Positions 16,584 to 25,566 are shown, counted from the first letter of the stretch. The stretch is DNA of 64,000 nt from an uncultured Mesorhizobium sp. (GCA_937958475.1 CALFXR010000069.1:21194-85193); one strand, 5' to 3'. Program-made: numbers and translations. The notes: generated from the letters alone by a model not told the origin.

Positions 16584-17798
16584 ATGGGCCCGCTCCACGG
16601 ATTGCGCCTGATCGACATGACCTCGGTGGTCATGGGTCCCTATGCGACCCAGATGCTGGGGGATTTCGGCGCCGACGTCGTGAAGGTCGAGGCGCCGGAC
16701 GGCGATCTGGTGCGCAAGATCGGACCGGCACGCCACGAGGGCATGGGTCCGATGTATCTCAACGCCAACCGCTCGAAGCGGTCGATCACGCTCGACCTCA
16801 AGAGCGTCGAAGGCCGCGATGCGCTCCTGCGCCTGTGCGCCACCGCCGACGTGCTCGTCTACAATGTCCGGGGCAAGGCGATGAAGCGTCTCGGCCTCTC
16901 CTACGACGACGTGCGCGCGGTCAATCCCAGCATCATCTATGCCGGAATGTTCGGCTACGGCCAGGACGGTCCCTATGCCGCGCGGCCCGCCTATGACGAC
17001 CTCATCCAGGGCGGCTCGACATTGTCGCACCTCTTCGCGCGGGTCGACGACGCCAAGCCGCGCTACGTTCCCACCGCCATCGCCGACCGGGTCGTCGGGC
17101 TGACCGCCGTCGCCGCGATCCTGGCGGCGGTCATCGAGCGCAACCGCTCCGGCCAGGGTCAGCGAGTGGATGTGCCCATGTTCGAGACGATGGTCGGCTT
17201 CGTGCTCAGCGACCATCTCGGCGGCCTCACCTTCGAGCCGCCTCTCGACAATGGCGGCTATCCCCGCCAGCTTTCTCCCGATCGCCGACCCTACCAGACC
17301 AGGGACGGCTACGTTTGTGCGCTGGTCTACACCGACGCGCACTGGCAGCGCTTCTTCCAGGCGATCGGCAGGCCGGACATGCCGGCCGCGGATCCGCGCT
17401 TCGCCACATTCCCGGCCCGCCAGAAGCATGTCGACGAGGTCTACGGCGAACTGGCGCGGATCATGTCCACCCGGACCAGCGCCGAATGGATCGAGCTTCT
17501 CGACCGGGCCGACATTCCGGTGATGCCGATGCATGACCTGCACAGCATCCTCGAGGATCCGCATCTGCAGGCGACCGGCTACTTCCGCACGGTCGAGCAC
17601 CCCTCCGAGGGGGCGATCCGGACGATGGCGGTGTCGTCGAAATTCTTCCGCACGCCCGCCGATCCGGTCCGTCCGGCGCCGCGGCAGGGAGAGCACACCG
17701 CCGAAGTCCTGCGCGAAGCGGGTTTCACGGAAGCCGAGATCGACAGCCTGCTGCACGGCCCGGAAGCGCCGGCCGAAATGCAGCGCGATACAGTCTGA
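16584..17798 (+). CDS. CaiB/BaiF (class III) CoA-transferase
   Basis: A 404-residue family III CoA-transferase, which moves CoA between carboxylic acids through an aspartyl-acid anhydride. The N-terminus LRLIDMTSVVMGPYATQMLG, followed by FGADVVKVEAPDGD, is the family signature, and D138 in AYDDLIQGGS fits the catalytic aspartate. GGAGGAAGTA precedes ATG 16584, which settles the start although the frame is open upstream to 16419. The position ahead of an acyl-CoA dehydrogenase suggests it activates the pathway acid using a CoA ester as donor. Confidence 0.9.
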   Translation: MGPLHGLRLIDMTSVVMGPYATQMLGDFGADVVKVEAPDGDLVRKIGPARHEGMGPMYLNANRSKRSITLDLKSVEGRDALLRLCATADVLVYNVRGKAMKRLGLSYDDVRAVNPSIIYAGMFGYGQDGPYAARPAYDDLIQGGSTLSHLFARVDDAKPRYVPTAIADRVVGLTAVAAILAAVIERNRSGQGQRVDVPMFETMVGFVLSDHLGGLTFEPPLDNGGYPRQLSPDRRPYQTRDGYVCALVYTDAHWQRFFQAIGRPDMPAADPRFATFPARQKHVDEVYGELARIMSTRTSAEWIELLDRADIPVMPMHDLHSILEDPHLQATGYFRTVEHPSEGAIRTMAVSSKFFRTPADPVRPAPRQGEHTAEVLREAGFTEAEIDSLLHGPEAPAEMQRDTV

Positions 17799-17809
17799 GG
17801 AGATCGAGA

Positions 17810-18976
17810 GTGGATTTCGAATACAGCCCCGAACAGGAATCGATCCGCGACCAGGTGGCGCGGATTTGCGCCGGCTTCGGCGACGCCTACTGGCTGAAGC
17901 GGGACCGCGAGGGCGGTTTTCCGCACGACTTCTACGATGCGCTCGCGCGCGAAGGTTGGCTCGGCATCTGCACCGCCGAGGCCTATGGCGGATCCGGGCT
18001 CGGCATCACCGAGGCCGCGATCATGATGCGTACGATCGCGGAATCGGGCGCCGGCATGTCGGGCGCGTCGGCAGTCCACATCAACATCTTCGGCCTGAAC
18101 CCCGTGGCGGTGAACGGGACGGAAGAGCAGAAGCAGCGCATGATCCGGCCCATGGCCGAGGGGCGCGAGAAGGCCTGCTTCGCCGTCACCGAACCGAACA
18201 CGGGCCTCAACACCACCCAGCTCAGGATCCGCGCGGAGAAGAAGGGCGACCGCTATCTCGTCAACGGCCAGAAGATCTGGATCTCGACGGCCCAGGTCGC
18301 CGACAACATCCTGCTCCTGGCGCGCACGACGCCGCTCGACGAAGTGAAGAAGCACACCCACGGGTTGAGCCTCTTCTACACGCCTTTCGACCGTGAACGC
18401 ATCAAGGTGCGCGAGATCGACAAGATGGGTCGCAAGTCGGTCGACTCCAACGAGCTGTTCTTCGAGGATTTCGAGATTCCCGCCAGCGATCTCATCGGCG
18501 AGGAGGGACGCGGTTTCGAGTACATCCTGCACGGCATGAATCCCGAGCGCGTCCTGATCGCGGCAGAGGCCGTCGGCCTCGGCATGGTGGCCATCCAGCG
18601 CGCCGCCCGCTACGCCAACGAGCGAATCGTCTTCAACCGGCCGATCGGCAAGAACCAGAGCATCCAGCATCCGCTCGCCAAATGCTGGGCCGAACTGGAG
18701 GCGGCGTGGCTGATGGTGCTCTCGGCGGCGCAGCAGTACGACCGCGGCAAGCCCGCAGGCGCGGCGGCCAATGCCGCGAAGTACCTTGCGGGGGAAGCCG
18801 GCTTCCACGCCTGCGAGACGGCGTTGATGACGCATGGCGGCTTCGGCTACGCGAAGGAGTATCACGTCGAGCGCTATCTGCGTGAGGTGATGATCCCCCG
18901 GATCGCCCCGATCAGCCCGCAGCTCGCCCTGTCGTTCATCGCCGAGAGGGTTCTCGGCCTGCCGAAATCCTACTGA
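17810..18976 (+). CDS. Acyl-CoA dehydrogenase
   Basis: A FAD flavoprotein of 388 residues that would desaturate an acyl-CoA and pass electrons to ETF. It has CFAVTEPNTGLNTT and KIWISTAQVAD (flavin and substrate loop) and THGGFGYAKEYHVERYLRE in the C-terminal domain. The position where medium-chain enzymes carry the catalytic glutamate reads APISPQ, whereas MNPERVLIAAEAVG has a glutamate where isovaleryl-CoA and long-chain dehydrogenases carry theirs. GTG at 17810 is the start, 11 bases after the CoA-transferase, with GAGGAGATCGAGA before it. Confidence 0.92.
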   Translation: MDFEYSPEQESIRDQVARICAGFGDAYWLKRDREGGFPHDFYDALAREGWLGICTAEAYGGSGLGITEAAIMMRTIAESGAGMSGASAVHINIFGLNPVAVNGTEEQKQRMIRPMAEGREKACFAVTEPNTGLNTTQLRIRAEKKGDRYLVNGQKIWISTAQVADNILLLARTTPLDEVKKHTHGLSLFYTPFDRERIKVREIDKMGRKSVDSNELFFEDFEIPASDLIGEEGRGFEYILHGMNPERVLIAAEAVGLGMVAIQRAARYANERIVFNRPIGKNQSIQHPLAKCWAELEAAWLMVLSAAQQYDRGKPAGAAANAAKYLAGEAGFHACETALMTHGGFGYAKEYHVERYLREVMIPRIAPISPQLALSFIAERVLGLPKSY

Positions 18977-18988
18977 TCGCAGCGGGCC

Positions 18989-20260
18989 GTGGAGTACACG
19001 CGGATCGAGGACATCGATTTTGCCGACCTGCTGCGGCCGGGCGAGCGGATCGTCGTCGGCCAGGCGCTTTCCGAACCGCTCACCCTGACCCGCCGGCTGA
19101 TGGGCGCACGCAGCGTGCCGCCGGGATGCACGGCCTTTCTCGGCCCTGTCTACTCGGACACGTTCTCCGCGCCTCCTCCCGAAGGCCTGTCCTTCGAGAG
19201 CTATGGCGCGATCGGCAAGGCCGCCGCGCTCGCGCGGGCCGGCCGGCTCGACGTCATTCCATGGCACTATTCCGCTCTGTCGGCCGCGTTCGGCGACGGG
19301 TCCCTTCGGGCCGACTGCGTCCTGCTCCAGGTAGCGCCGGGAACCGGGCAGGAAGACTTCATCGCCGGCCTGAGCAACGACTACGCCCTCCAGGCGGCGC
19401 GCCGCGCCCGGCTGGTCATCGCGGAGGTCAATCCGGACGTCCCGCCGACGCCCGGCGGCGCGTTGCCGTCCGACATCGCCATCCACATTCTGGTGAAGGC
19501 GCGCCATGCGCCGCAGACCTTCGCAGCACCCGTCCCGGGTCCGGTCGAGAAGTCGATTGCCGCGAATGTCGCCGCGCTTGTTCCCGACCGTGGCGTCCTG
19601 CAGTTCGGGGTGGGTACCATCCCTCAGGCCGTTCTCGCCGGACTGGGAAGCCATCGCGACCTCGGCGTCCATTCCGGCGTCGCTCTCGACGGGATGATCG
19701 ACCTGATCGCCAGCGGCGTGATCACCAACGCGCACAAGGAAATCGACGCGGGGATCAGCGTCGCCGGGCTGCTGGTCGGCTCGCGACGGCTTTTCGACTT
19801 CGCCGGCGCGAGCGGCCTGATCCGCCTCGCCCCGGCCGCCCATACGCATGGTCTCGCCACCATCGGCAGGATATCGCGCTTCTGCGCGATCAACTCGGCT
19901 GTGGAGGTGGATCTGACGGGTCAGGTCAATGCCGAGACGGCGGCCGGCCGCTATGTCGGCGCGGTCGGCGGGCAGGTCGATTTCGTCCGCGGGGCCAATG
20001 CGTCCGCCGGCGGCCGGGCCATCATCGCCCTGCCGTCGACCGCATCCGGCGGCACTGTCTCGCGCATCGTCTCCACGGTATCCACGGTCACTTGCGCCCG
20101 CTCCGACGTCGATGCCATCGTCACCGAATGGGGTACGGCCGAACTGCGGGGCCTGACGCTGGCACAGCGGGCGGAAGCCATGATCCGCATCGCCGCGCCG
20201 CAGTTTCGCGACACACTGGCGCGCGATTGGCGCGACGCGGGAAGGAGCAGCCATGACTGA
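18989..20260 (+). CDS. Acetyl-CoA hydrolase/transferase family (class I CoA-transferase)
   Basis: A 423-residue relative of acetyl-CoA hydrolase, succinyl-CoA:acetate and 4-hydroxybutyrate CoA-transferase. It has LQFGVGTIPQAVLAGLG, GVHSGVALDGMIDLI and the block NSAVEVDLTGQVNAE, which in this family carries the catalytic glutamate, then GGQVDFVRGANASAGGRAII. GTG 18989 is 12 bases after the dehydrogenase stop. The gene ends inside the next one (eight-base overlap), so they are coupled. It may exchange CoA between a pathway product such as acetyl-CoA and the incoming acid. Confidence 0.9.
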   Translation: MEYTRIEDIDFADLLRPGERIVVGQALSEPLTLTRRLMGARSVPPGCTAFLGPVYSDTFSAPPPEGLSFESYGAIGKAAALARAGRLDVIPWHYSALSAAFGDGSLRADCVLLQVAPGTGQEDFIAGLSNDYALQAARRARLVIAEVNPDVPPTPGGALPSDIAIHILVKARHAPQTFAAPVPGPVEKSIAANVAALVPDRGVLQFGVGTIPQAVLAGLGSHRDLGVHSGVALDGMIDLIASGVITNAHKEIDAGISVAGLLVGSRRLFDFAGASGLIRLAPAAHTHGLATIGRISRFCAINSAVEVDLTGQVNAETAAGRYVGAVGGQVDFVRGANASAGGRAIIALPSTASGGTVSRIVSTVSTVTCARSDVDAIVTEWGTAELRGLTLAQRAEAMIRIAAPQFRDTLARDWRDAGRSSHD

Positions 20261-21419
20261 GACGCGCGGCGGTCCTCTCTCGGGCCTCAAGGTCGTCGAG
20301 ATGGCGGGTATCGGACCGGCGCCCTTCGCCGGGATGATGCTGGCCGACATGGGCGCCGACGTCCTGCGCATCGACCGGCGGGAAGCCGCCAATTTGGGCA
20401 TCGACCGTCCCGACCGCTTCAACTTCACCGCCCGCGGCAAACGATCCGTGGCCGTCGATCTCAAGCGGCCCGAAGGCATCGGTTGCGTCCTCGACCTCGT
20501 CGGGCGCGCGGACGCGTTGATCGAGGGTTTCCGGCCCGGCGTGATGGAGCGCCTCGGTCTGGGCCCCGAGCCATGCCTTTCGCGAAACCCCCGCCTGGTG
20601 TTCGGCCGTCTCACCGGATGGGGGCAGGACGGCCCCCTGGCGCAGGCGGCGGGCCACGACCTCAACTTCATATCGCTGAGCGGGGTTCTCGACGCGATCG
20701 GCCGCGCCGGCCAGCCGCCGACGCCGCCGCTCAATCTCGTCGGCGATTTCGGCGGCGGCGGCATGCTGCTCGCCTTCGGTGTCGTCTGCGCGATCCTGAA
20801 GTCGAGGGAGACCGGCCTGGGACAGGTCGTCGATGCCGCCGCCGCCGACGGCGCCGCACTTCTCGCCGCACCCGTCATGGGGCTGCGGGGCGCCGGTCTG
20901 TGGGAAGGCGGGCGAGGGGAGAACATCCTGGATGGCGGCGCTCCCCACTACGATGTCTACCGCTGTGCCGACGGCCTATATGTGTCGGTCGCGCCGATCG
21001 AGGGAAAATTCCGCGCCATCCTGCTCAGGCTGATCGGCCTGTCCGAAGCGGATTTCCCGGACGTGTCGGATCGCGCCAACTGGCCGGCGGCACGCCGTCT
21101 GCTGGAGGCGCGCTTCATGGAGCGGACGCGCGACGAGTGGTGCGCCCTGCTCGAGGGCACCGATGCCTGTTTCGCACCCGTCCTGACCTTCGACGAAGCC
21201 CCGTCCCATCCGCACAACACCGCCCGGAGCACCTACGTTTCAGTCGATGGCGCCGTGCAGCCCGCCCCCGCGCCCCGTTTCGGCAGGACGCCCGCACCCG
21301 TCCCCGGCCCGGCGGAACCGCCCGGCGGCAGCGGCGCGCAGGCACTGCGCTCCTGGGGGTTCACGGACGCCCGATGCACCGAACTCGAGCGCGACGGCGT
21401 CATTGGCCGGGCCCCCTGA
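20253..21419 (+). CDS. CaiB/BaiF family protein, alpha-methylacyl-CoA racemase-like
   Basis: A 388-residue class III CoA-transferase-fold protein that looks like a racemase. H135 in AGHDLNFISLSG and D165 in LVGDFGGGGMLLAFG are spaced exactly like the catalytic His/Asp pair of alpha-methylacyl-CoA racemase. The N-terminus LKVVEMAGIGPAPFAGMMLA and MGADVLRIDR also fit that group. It would interconvert R and S forms of a 2-methyl-branched acyl-CoA, which suits a pathway with branched CoA esters. It overlaps the upstream gene by eight bases. Confidence 0.88.
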   Translation: MTETRGGPLSGLKVVEMAGIGPAPFAGMMLADMGADVLRIDRREAANLGIDRPDRFNFTARGKRSVAVDLKRPEGIGCVLDLVGRADALIEGFRPGVMERLGLGPEPCLSRNPRLVFGRLTGWGQDGPLAQAAGHDLNFISLSGVLDAIGRAGQPPTPPLNLVGDFGGGGMLLAFGVVCAILKSRETGLGQVVDAAAADGAALLAAPVMGLRGAGLWEGGRGENILDGGAPHYDVYRCADGLYVSVAPIEGKFRAILLRLIGLSEADFPDVSDRANWPAARRLLEARFMERTRDEWCALLEGTDACFAPVLTFDEAPSHPHNTARSTYVSVDGAVQPAPAPRFGRTPAPVPGPAEPPGGSGAQALRSWGFTDARCTELERDGVIGRAP

Positions 21420-21443
21420 AGACGAACAGGATCTCAAAAGCCC

Positions 21444-21700
21444 ATGGCGGGATTTTCTTTCGAAAAATTCGAGATCGGGCGGGCGTTCGGCCGTGCGCCG
21501 GGCCGCACCCTTTCCGGGCATGACAACGCCTCCTTCGGCCTGATGCCGACGAACCCGCAACCGCTGCTTGTCGACGCGCATTTCGCGGTCCAAACCGGAT
21601 TGGCAAAGCCGCTGTCCGACAGTCTCCCTGCGTCCGGCATCCCGATCGGCACGAGCGTCCCGGATACGACGCTGGGAACCATTGTGGGCACCCTCGGCCG
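21444..21700 (+). pseudogene. MaoC-type hydratase fragment, C-terminus lost
   Basis: The frame from ATG 21444 encodes FEKFEIGRAFGRAPGRTLSG, then HDNASFGLMPTNPQPLLVDAHF and a stretch with PLSDS and TSVPDTTLGTIVGTLG. This matches the first half of mesaconyl-CoA-hydratase-like MaoC proteins, normally TISETDN..., NTNPIHFDAHYA, FGRPLVNS and VADVSQN. Similarity ends near 21700, and the frame then runs into unrelated residues just before the CitE-like gene. Several usually conserved residues are changed, for example the His after NP. It is probably a remnant whose job is done by the MaoC protein at 23943. Confidence 0.7.
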
Positions 21701-21736
21701 GCGGGTTGGTCTGATGTGCAGGCAGGGACAGCCGTG

Positions 21737-22597
21737 ATGAGATCGTTTCTCTTCGTGCCGGGCGACAGCGCCCGGAAGTTCGAGAAGGCCCGCACAGGCA
21801 ATGCCGATGCGCTCATTCTCGACCTGGAGGATTCGGTCGCCGCGGAAGCGAAGCTACGCGCTCGGGTCGAAGTCGCATCGATGCTGGCGGCGCCGCGGTC
21901 GAAGCAGAAACTGTACGTGCGCGTCAACGGCTTCGACACCGGCCTGACGCTCGGCGACCTCGCCGCCGTCATGCCGTTGCGCCCCGACGGCATCATGCTG
22001 CCGAAATGTTCGGGCGCAGAGGACGTGGCGAGACTCGGCTACCATCTCGACGCCTTCGAGGCGGCGCACGCATCCGAGCCCGGCTCCACCCGGATCATCG
22101 GCGTCGCGACGGAGAACGCGGAATCGATCCTCGGCCTGTCGACCTACCGTGATGCGGGGCCGCGGCTGTGGGGCCTGCTGTGGGGCGCGGAGGATCTGGT
22201 CTCCTCGCTCGGGGCGACCGACAACAAGGAGGGCGGCGTCTATACCGAGCCGTTCCGGCTTGCGCGCAACCTCTGCCTGACGGCCGCCGCCGCCGCGGGC
22301 GTCGCCGCCATCGACACCGTGTGCACTGTCATCGGCGACCTGTCCTATGTCGAGGCCGAAGCCGATGCGGCGCGCCGCGACGGGTTTTCCGCCAAGGCGG
22401 TCATCCATCCGAGCCACGTCGATCCGGTCAATCTCGCGTTCACCCCGAAGCCCGCGGAGATCGCGTGGGCACGGCGTATCCTCGACGCCTTCGCCGCCGA
22501 CCCCGGCGCCGGCGTCCTCAAGATCGACGGCAAGATGATCGACAAGCCGCATGAACGTGCCGCACGGAAGATCGTCGCAATGGTCGACCGGGGCTGA
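21737..22597 (+). CDS. CitE-like HpcH/HpaI-fold CoA-ester lyase
   Basis: A 286-residue TIM-barrel lyase of the citrate-lyase-beta/malyl-CoA/citramalyl-CoA group. RSFLFVPGDSARKFEKA and ADALILDLEDSVAAEAK form the start, YVRVNGFDTG carries the substrate arginine, ATENAESILGL has the metal glutamate and LWGAEDLVSSLGA the metal aspartate; GFSAKAVIHPSHVDPVN is the C-terminal block. ATG 21737 is chosen over 21716 because the family starts at MRSF. After hydration by a MaoC protein it would split a hydroxyacyl-CoA such as citramalyl-CoA or methylmalyl-CoA into two smaller products. The substrate is inferred from the neighbours. Confidence 0.92.
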   Translation: MRSFLFVPGDSARKFEKARTGNADALILDLEDSVAAEAKLRARVEVASMLAAPRSKQKLYVRVNGFDTGLTLGDLAAVMPLRPDGIMLPKCSGAEDVARLGYHLDAFEAAHASEPGSTRIIGVATENAESILGLSTYRDAGPRLWGLLWGAEDLVSSLGATDNKEGGVYTEPFRLARNLCLTAAAAAGVAAIDTVCTVIGDLSYVEAEADAARRDGFSAKAVIHPSHVDPVNLAFTPKPAEIAWARRILDAFAADPGAGVLKIDGKMIDKPHERAARKIVAMVDRG

Positions 22598-22630
22598 TCG
22601 GCAGGGAGGCAGACGCGGAGTCGCGAAGGC

Positions 22631-23926
22631 ATGGATCAGACCGGCAGCCGAACCGTCGTATCTCCCGCTCTTCCGCGGGAAGCCACGCTTGCCGCGATCG
22701 TCGTCGGCATGGCCTTCCTGTTCAACTTCCTGGCGCGCGGGGCGATCGACACCTTCATGGTGTTCATGCTCCAGCTCGAGCAGGAATTCGGCTGGCGGCG
22801 CTCCTCGCTCACCGGCGTCTATTCGACCTACCTCATCGTCGTCGGGCTCATGTCGCCGCTGTCCGGCCTCGTCCTCGATCGCATGGGACCGCGCTTCACC
22901 TATTCGGTGGGCATGGCGATCCTCGCGGGGGCCATGTACGCGGCCTCGTCGATCGGAGCGCTCTGGCAGGTCTACCTCCTGCTCGGCGGCCTCGGCGGCA
23001 TCGCCGCCTCTCTTCTCGGCATGGTCACGGCGGCGGCGCTGATCGGACGCTGGTTCGACCGCCGCATGAGCATCGCCATGGCTGTCGCCTATGCCGGTTT
23101 CGGCTCCGGCATCCTGGCGATGGTTCCGCTTGCACAGGTCGGCATCGACGTCCTCGGCTGGCGCGACACCTATCGACTCATCGCCATCGTGCTCGCATGC
23201 AGTGCGCCCCTGTTCCTGCTGCCCTGGAAACGTATCGCGCTGGGTAGTGCCGATTTCCAGGCCCGCCGCAGCACGGCGGCAAGCGAAGCCTCGACGTCCG
23301 TCGGGGCGAACTGGACGATCCGGACGGCGGTTCGGACGCGCGAGTTCTGGCTGCTCGTCCAGGTCTTCTTCTTCACCGCCTGCGGCGTCTACAGCGTCAT
23401 CGTCCAGGTGGTGCCGTATCTCGTCGAAAGCGGATATCCGCCGATCGAGGCCGCGCTGGCCTTCGGTGCGTCCGGCATGCTCTCGATCTTCGGCGTGCTG
23501 TTTGCCGGCGTGCTCTGCGCACGCTTCGGGAACCGCTTCACGGCGACGCTCTCGTTTGCCGGAACCTTCATCGGGACGGTCGCGCTGCTCGGATTCTCGG
23601 TCGTTGCCAACCCGGCTCTGGTCCTCGTCTGGGTGGTCGCCTTCGGCATCTGCCAGGGTGCCCGCGGGCCGATCGTATCGACGCTGACGGCGCGTATCTT
23701 CGCGCTGGGCTCGGTGGCCTCGATCTTCGGCACCATCTTCATGCTGATGTCGTTCGGATCGGCGTTCGGCTCGTGGATTTCCGGCTTCCTGCACGACCTG
23801 ACCGGTAGCTACCGGGCGGCGTTCGTGTTCTCGGGGGCATGCATAGTCCTGGCCTGCATGCCGTTCTGGACGTCGGACAGGTTGCAGAAGCCGGTGGCGC
23901 TCGATCCGCCGGCGCGCGCGGAGTGA
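22631..23926 (+). CDS. MFS transporter, monocarboxylate/oxalate-formate-antiporter-like
   Basis: A 431-residue, 12-helix major facilitator superfamily carrier. The first half shows EFGWRRSSLTGVYSTYLIVVG, LVLDRMGPRFTYSVG (the MFS loop 2-3 motif) and AALIGRWFDRRMSIAMAVAY, a set common in the OFA/monocarboxylate porter group. The second half has FGVLFAGVLCARFGNRF and FGICQGARGP. It is in the operon 33 bases after the CitE-like lyase and most likely imports the organic acid degraded by the operon. Confidence 0.9.
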   Translation: MDQTGSRTVVSPALPREATLAAIVVGMAFLFNFLARGAIDTFMVFMLQLEQEFGWRRSSLTGVYSTYLIVVGLMSPLSGLVLDRMGPRFTYSVGMAILAGAMYAASSIGALWQVYLLLGGLGGIAASLLGMVTAAALIGRWFDRRMSIAMAVAYAGFGSGILAMVPLAQVGIDVLGWRDTYRLIAIVLACSAPLFLLPWKRIALGSADFQARRSTAASEASTSVGANWTIRTAVRTREFWLLVQVFFFTACGVYSVIVQVVPYLVESGYPPIEAALAFGASGMLSIFGVLFAGVLCARFGNRFTATLSFAGTFIGTVALLGFSVVANPALVLVWVVAFGICQGARGPIVSTLTARIFALGSVASIFGTIFMLMSFGSAFGSWISGFLHDLTGSYRAAFVFSGACIVLACMPFWTSDRLQKPVALDPPARAE

Positions 23927-23942
23927 AGACATGGAGGTGGAG

Positions 23943-24401
23943 ATGAAACTCGTCGGCGAGGGCTTTTACTGGAACGACCTGGAAGTCGGGCAGCGCTTCC
24001 GGACGTTCGGCCGGACGATCACGGAGACGGACATCGTCAATTTCGTCAGCTGCGTCGGCATGCTCGAATCGCTCTTCGTCGACGAGGAGTTCCGCGCGAA
24101 GCACTCGGCGATACCCGGCCGCCCCGCTCCCGCGGCGCTGGTTTTCTCGATCGCCGAGGGGCTGGTACTCAACGCGACCGGACAAGGCACCGGCCTCGCC
24201 TTCCTCGGCATGGACCTGAACGTCGAGAAGCCGGTGCTGCAGGGCGACACGATCCATGTCGAGATCGAGATCACCGAGGTCAGGCCTGCGAGCAAGGGCG
24301 GACGCGGACTGGTGCGGACACGCAATCGCATCGTCAACCAGCGCGGCGAGACGGTCATCGTCTATACGCCGCTGAGGCTGATGGAAGGACGCCCCGCATG
24401 A
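23943..24401 (+). CDS. MaoC-family dehydratase/hydratase
   Basis: A 152-residue single hot-dog protein of the MaoC family, hydrating enoyl-CoA esters. YWNDLEVGQRFRTFGRTITE is the usual start; TDIVNFVSCVGMLESLFVDE is a variant of the catalytic region in which the usual D...NPIH is not obvious, and PVLQGDTIHVEIEITEVRPA is the typical second strand set. ATG 23943 is used because GGAGGT lies just before it; ATG 23931 is in frame upstream. It closes the IclR-controlled operon and may supply the hydration step lost with the MaoC fragment at 21444. Confidence 0.85.
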   Translation: MKLVGEGFYWNDLEVGQRFRTFGRTITETDIVNFVSCVGMLESLFVDEEFRAKHSAIPGRPAPAALVFSIAEGLVLNATGQGTGLAFLGMDLNVEKPVLQGDTIHVEIEITEVRPASKGGRGLVRTRNRIVNQRGETVIVYTPLRLMEGRPA

Positions 24402-24441
24402 GGCGGCGGGGTTGCGGGCCGCGGATCGTGAAGCGGCCGTC

Positions 24442-25557
24442 TCAGGTCGCGGGGGAGCGGGCGATCGACGATATCCGAACCTGCAACTTCTCGAAATGGC
24501 GGGTCGCGATCACCGCCTCGTGCGATGCCAGCGCCGCGCAGCGTAACTCGTTCTCCGCCAGTGCGCCCGCGCGAAGGCGCTCGATCAGGGCGCAGGCATG
24601 AGCCGCGCTTGCGAGCGAAAGCGCTCCGTGTTCGCCGGCGGACGTCTGCGGCTCGATGCGGCAGGAAAACAATTCCTCCGACGCGCGGCCGTCGCGCGTG
24701 CCGACAGCGCGAACGTGAATGACGACGGCATCCGGTTCCGCCGCCGGCAGCCCGTTTCTCAGCAGCGTCGCCAGGAGGTCGCGGCGCGCGCGCAGGCCGA
24801 GGTCGTCGAGCAGGAACTGCATGTAGTCGAGATGGCCGGGATAGCGGATGGTGCGGAAGGCGAGGTTGCTTACCCGCGACCCGACGAGGGCGGTCAGCGC
24901 GTCGATGCTGCCCGCAGTCAGGAACGCCTCGTAGGCGACGCCGTCGGCCTCGAACTCGATGCGGCCGGAGAGGGCCGGCAGCGTGGTTGGCTTGCCCTCG
25001 ACGATCGCCGCACACGGCGCGGTGTATTCATCGATCAGCCCGTCGAGGCTCCAGATCAGGCCGTAGCCGAGGCGGTTCGTCCGCTTGGCGGGGATGGCGC
25101 CGACGCGCAGGTCGAGGTCGCAACCGGGATCCAGCCGCTTCGCCAGGTCGTTCGCCACCGCGTCGACCAGGCCCGGCGAGACGCCGCAGCCCGTGAGGAA
25201 CGCCCGATCCGCTGCCAGGGCTGAACCGATCGCCCGTGTTTCCTCGTTCGCCTCGCAGAAGTCGAGGTAGGAGATGCCGGCTGCGGCCGCAGCCTGCGCG
25301 ACCTTCGGCACCAGCCGGTCGGGAACCGCCGCAATGGCGAGATCGGCTTCCGCCATCAGCCGGGCGAGTTCCCCGGGGCGCGCCGCGTCGACGTGGCGTA
25401 CCTCCAGCCCGCGCGCCTGCGCGGCCGCGAGCGCCTCTTCGGTGCAGTCTGCCGCCACGACCGCGTAGTCTCCGGTCGCCGCCAGCATTTCGGCGAGGCA
25501 AAGGCCAACCCGGCCCGTGCCGATCACCGCGACCCTCATCCCATCCGGATGCGCCAT
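24442..25557 (-). CDS. Saccharopine dehydrogenase-like NAD(P)-dependent oxidoreductase
   Basis: A 371-residue protein with an N-terminal Rossmann domain (VAVIGTGRVGLCLAEMLAATG), followed by the pattern of lysine dehydrogenase/saccharopine dehydrogenase relatives: AIAAVPDRLVPKVAQAAAAAG, SYLDFCEANEETRA and FLTGCGVSPGLVDAVANDLA. These enzymes oxidise or form secondary amines or amino acids. It is the last gene of a minus-strand operon that begins at 32163, nine bases after the ABC ATPase. ATG 25539 is an alternative start. In an operon with an amine dehydrogenase and a DapA-like enzyme it may open an opine-like or cyclic imino acid substrate; this is inference. Confidence 0.82.
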   Translation of the reverse strand: MAHPDGMRVAVIGTGRVGLCLAEMLAATGDYAVVAADCTEEALAAAQARGLEVRHVDAARPGELARLMAEADLAIAAVPDRLVPKVAQAAAAAGISYLDFCEANEETRAIGSALAADRAFLTGCGVSPGLVDAVANDLAKRLDPGCDLDLRVGAIPAKRTNRLGYGLIWSLDGLIDEYTAPCAAIVEGKPTTLPALSGRIEFEADGVAYEAFLTAGSIDALTALVGSRVSNLAFRTIRYPGHLDYMQFLLDDLGLRARRDLLATLLRNGLPAAEPDAVVIHVRAVGTRDGRASEELFSCRIEPQTSAGEHGALSLASAAHACALIERLRAGALAENELRCAALASHEAVIATRHFEKLQVRISSIARSPAT

Positions 25558-25566
25558 CGCCGCGGC

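Noticed and set aside
17579..20926. 1115-codon open frame on the minus strand
   Set aside because: It runs antisense to three well-supported genes (CoA-transferase, acyl-CoA dehydrogenase, acetyl-CoA hydrolase family) and shows no domain; a GC-driven artefact.
21854..23932. 692-codon minus-strand frame
   Set aside because: Antisense to the CitE-like and MFS genes, with the same low-complexity charged composition and no motif.
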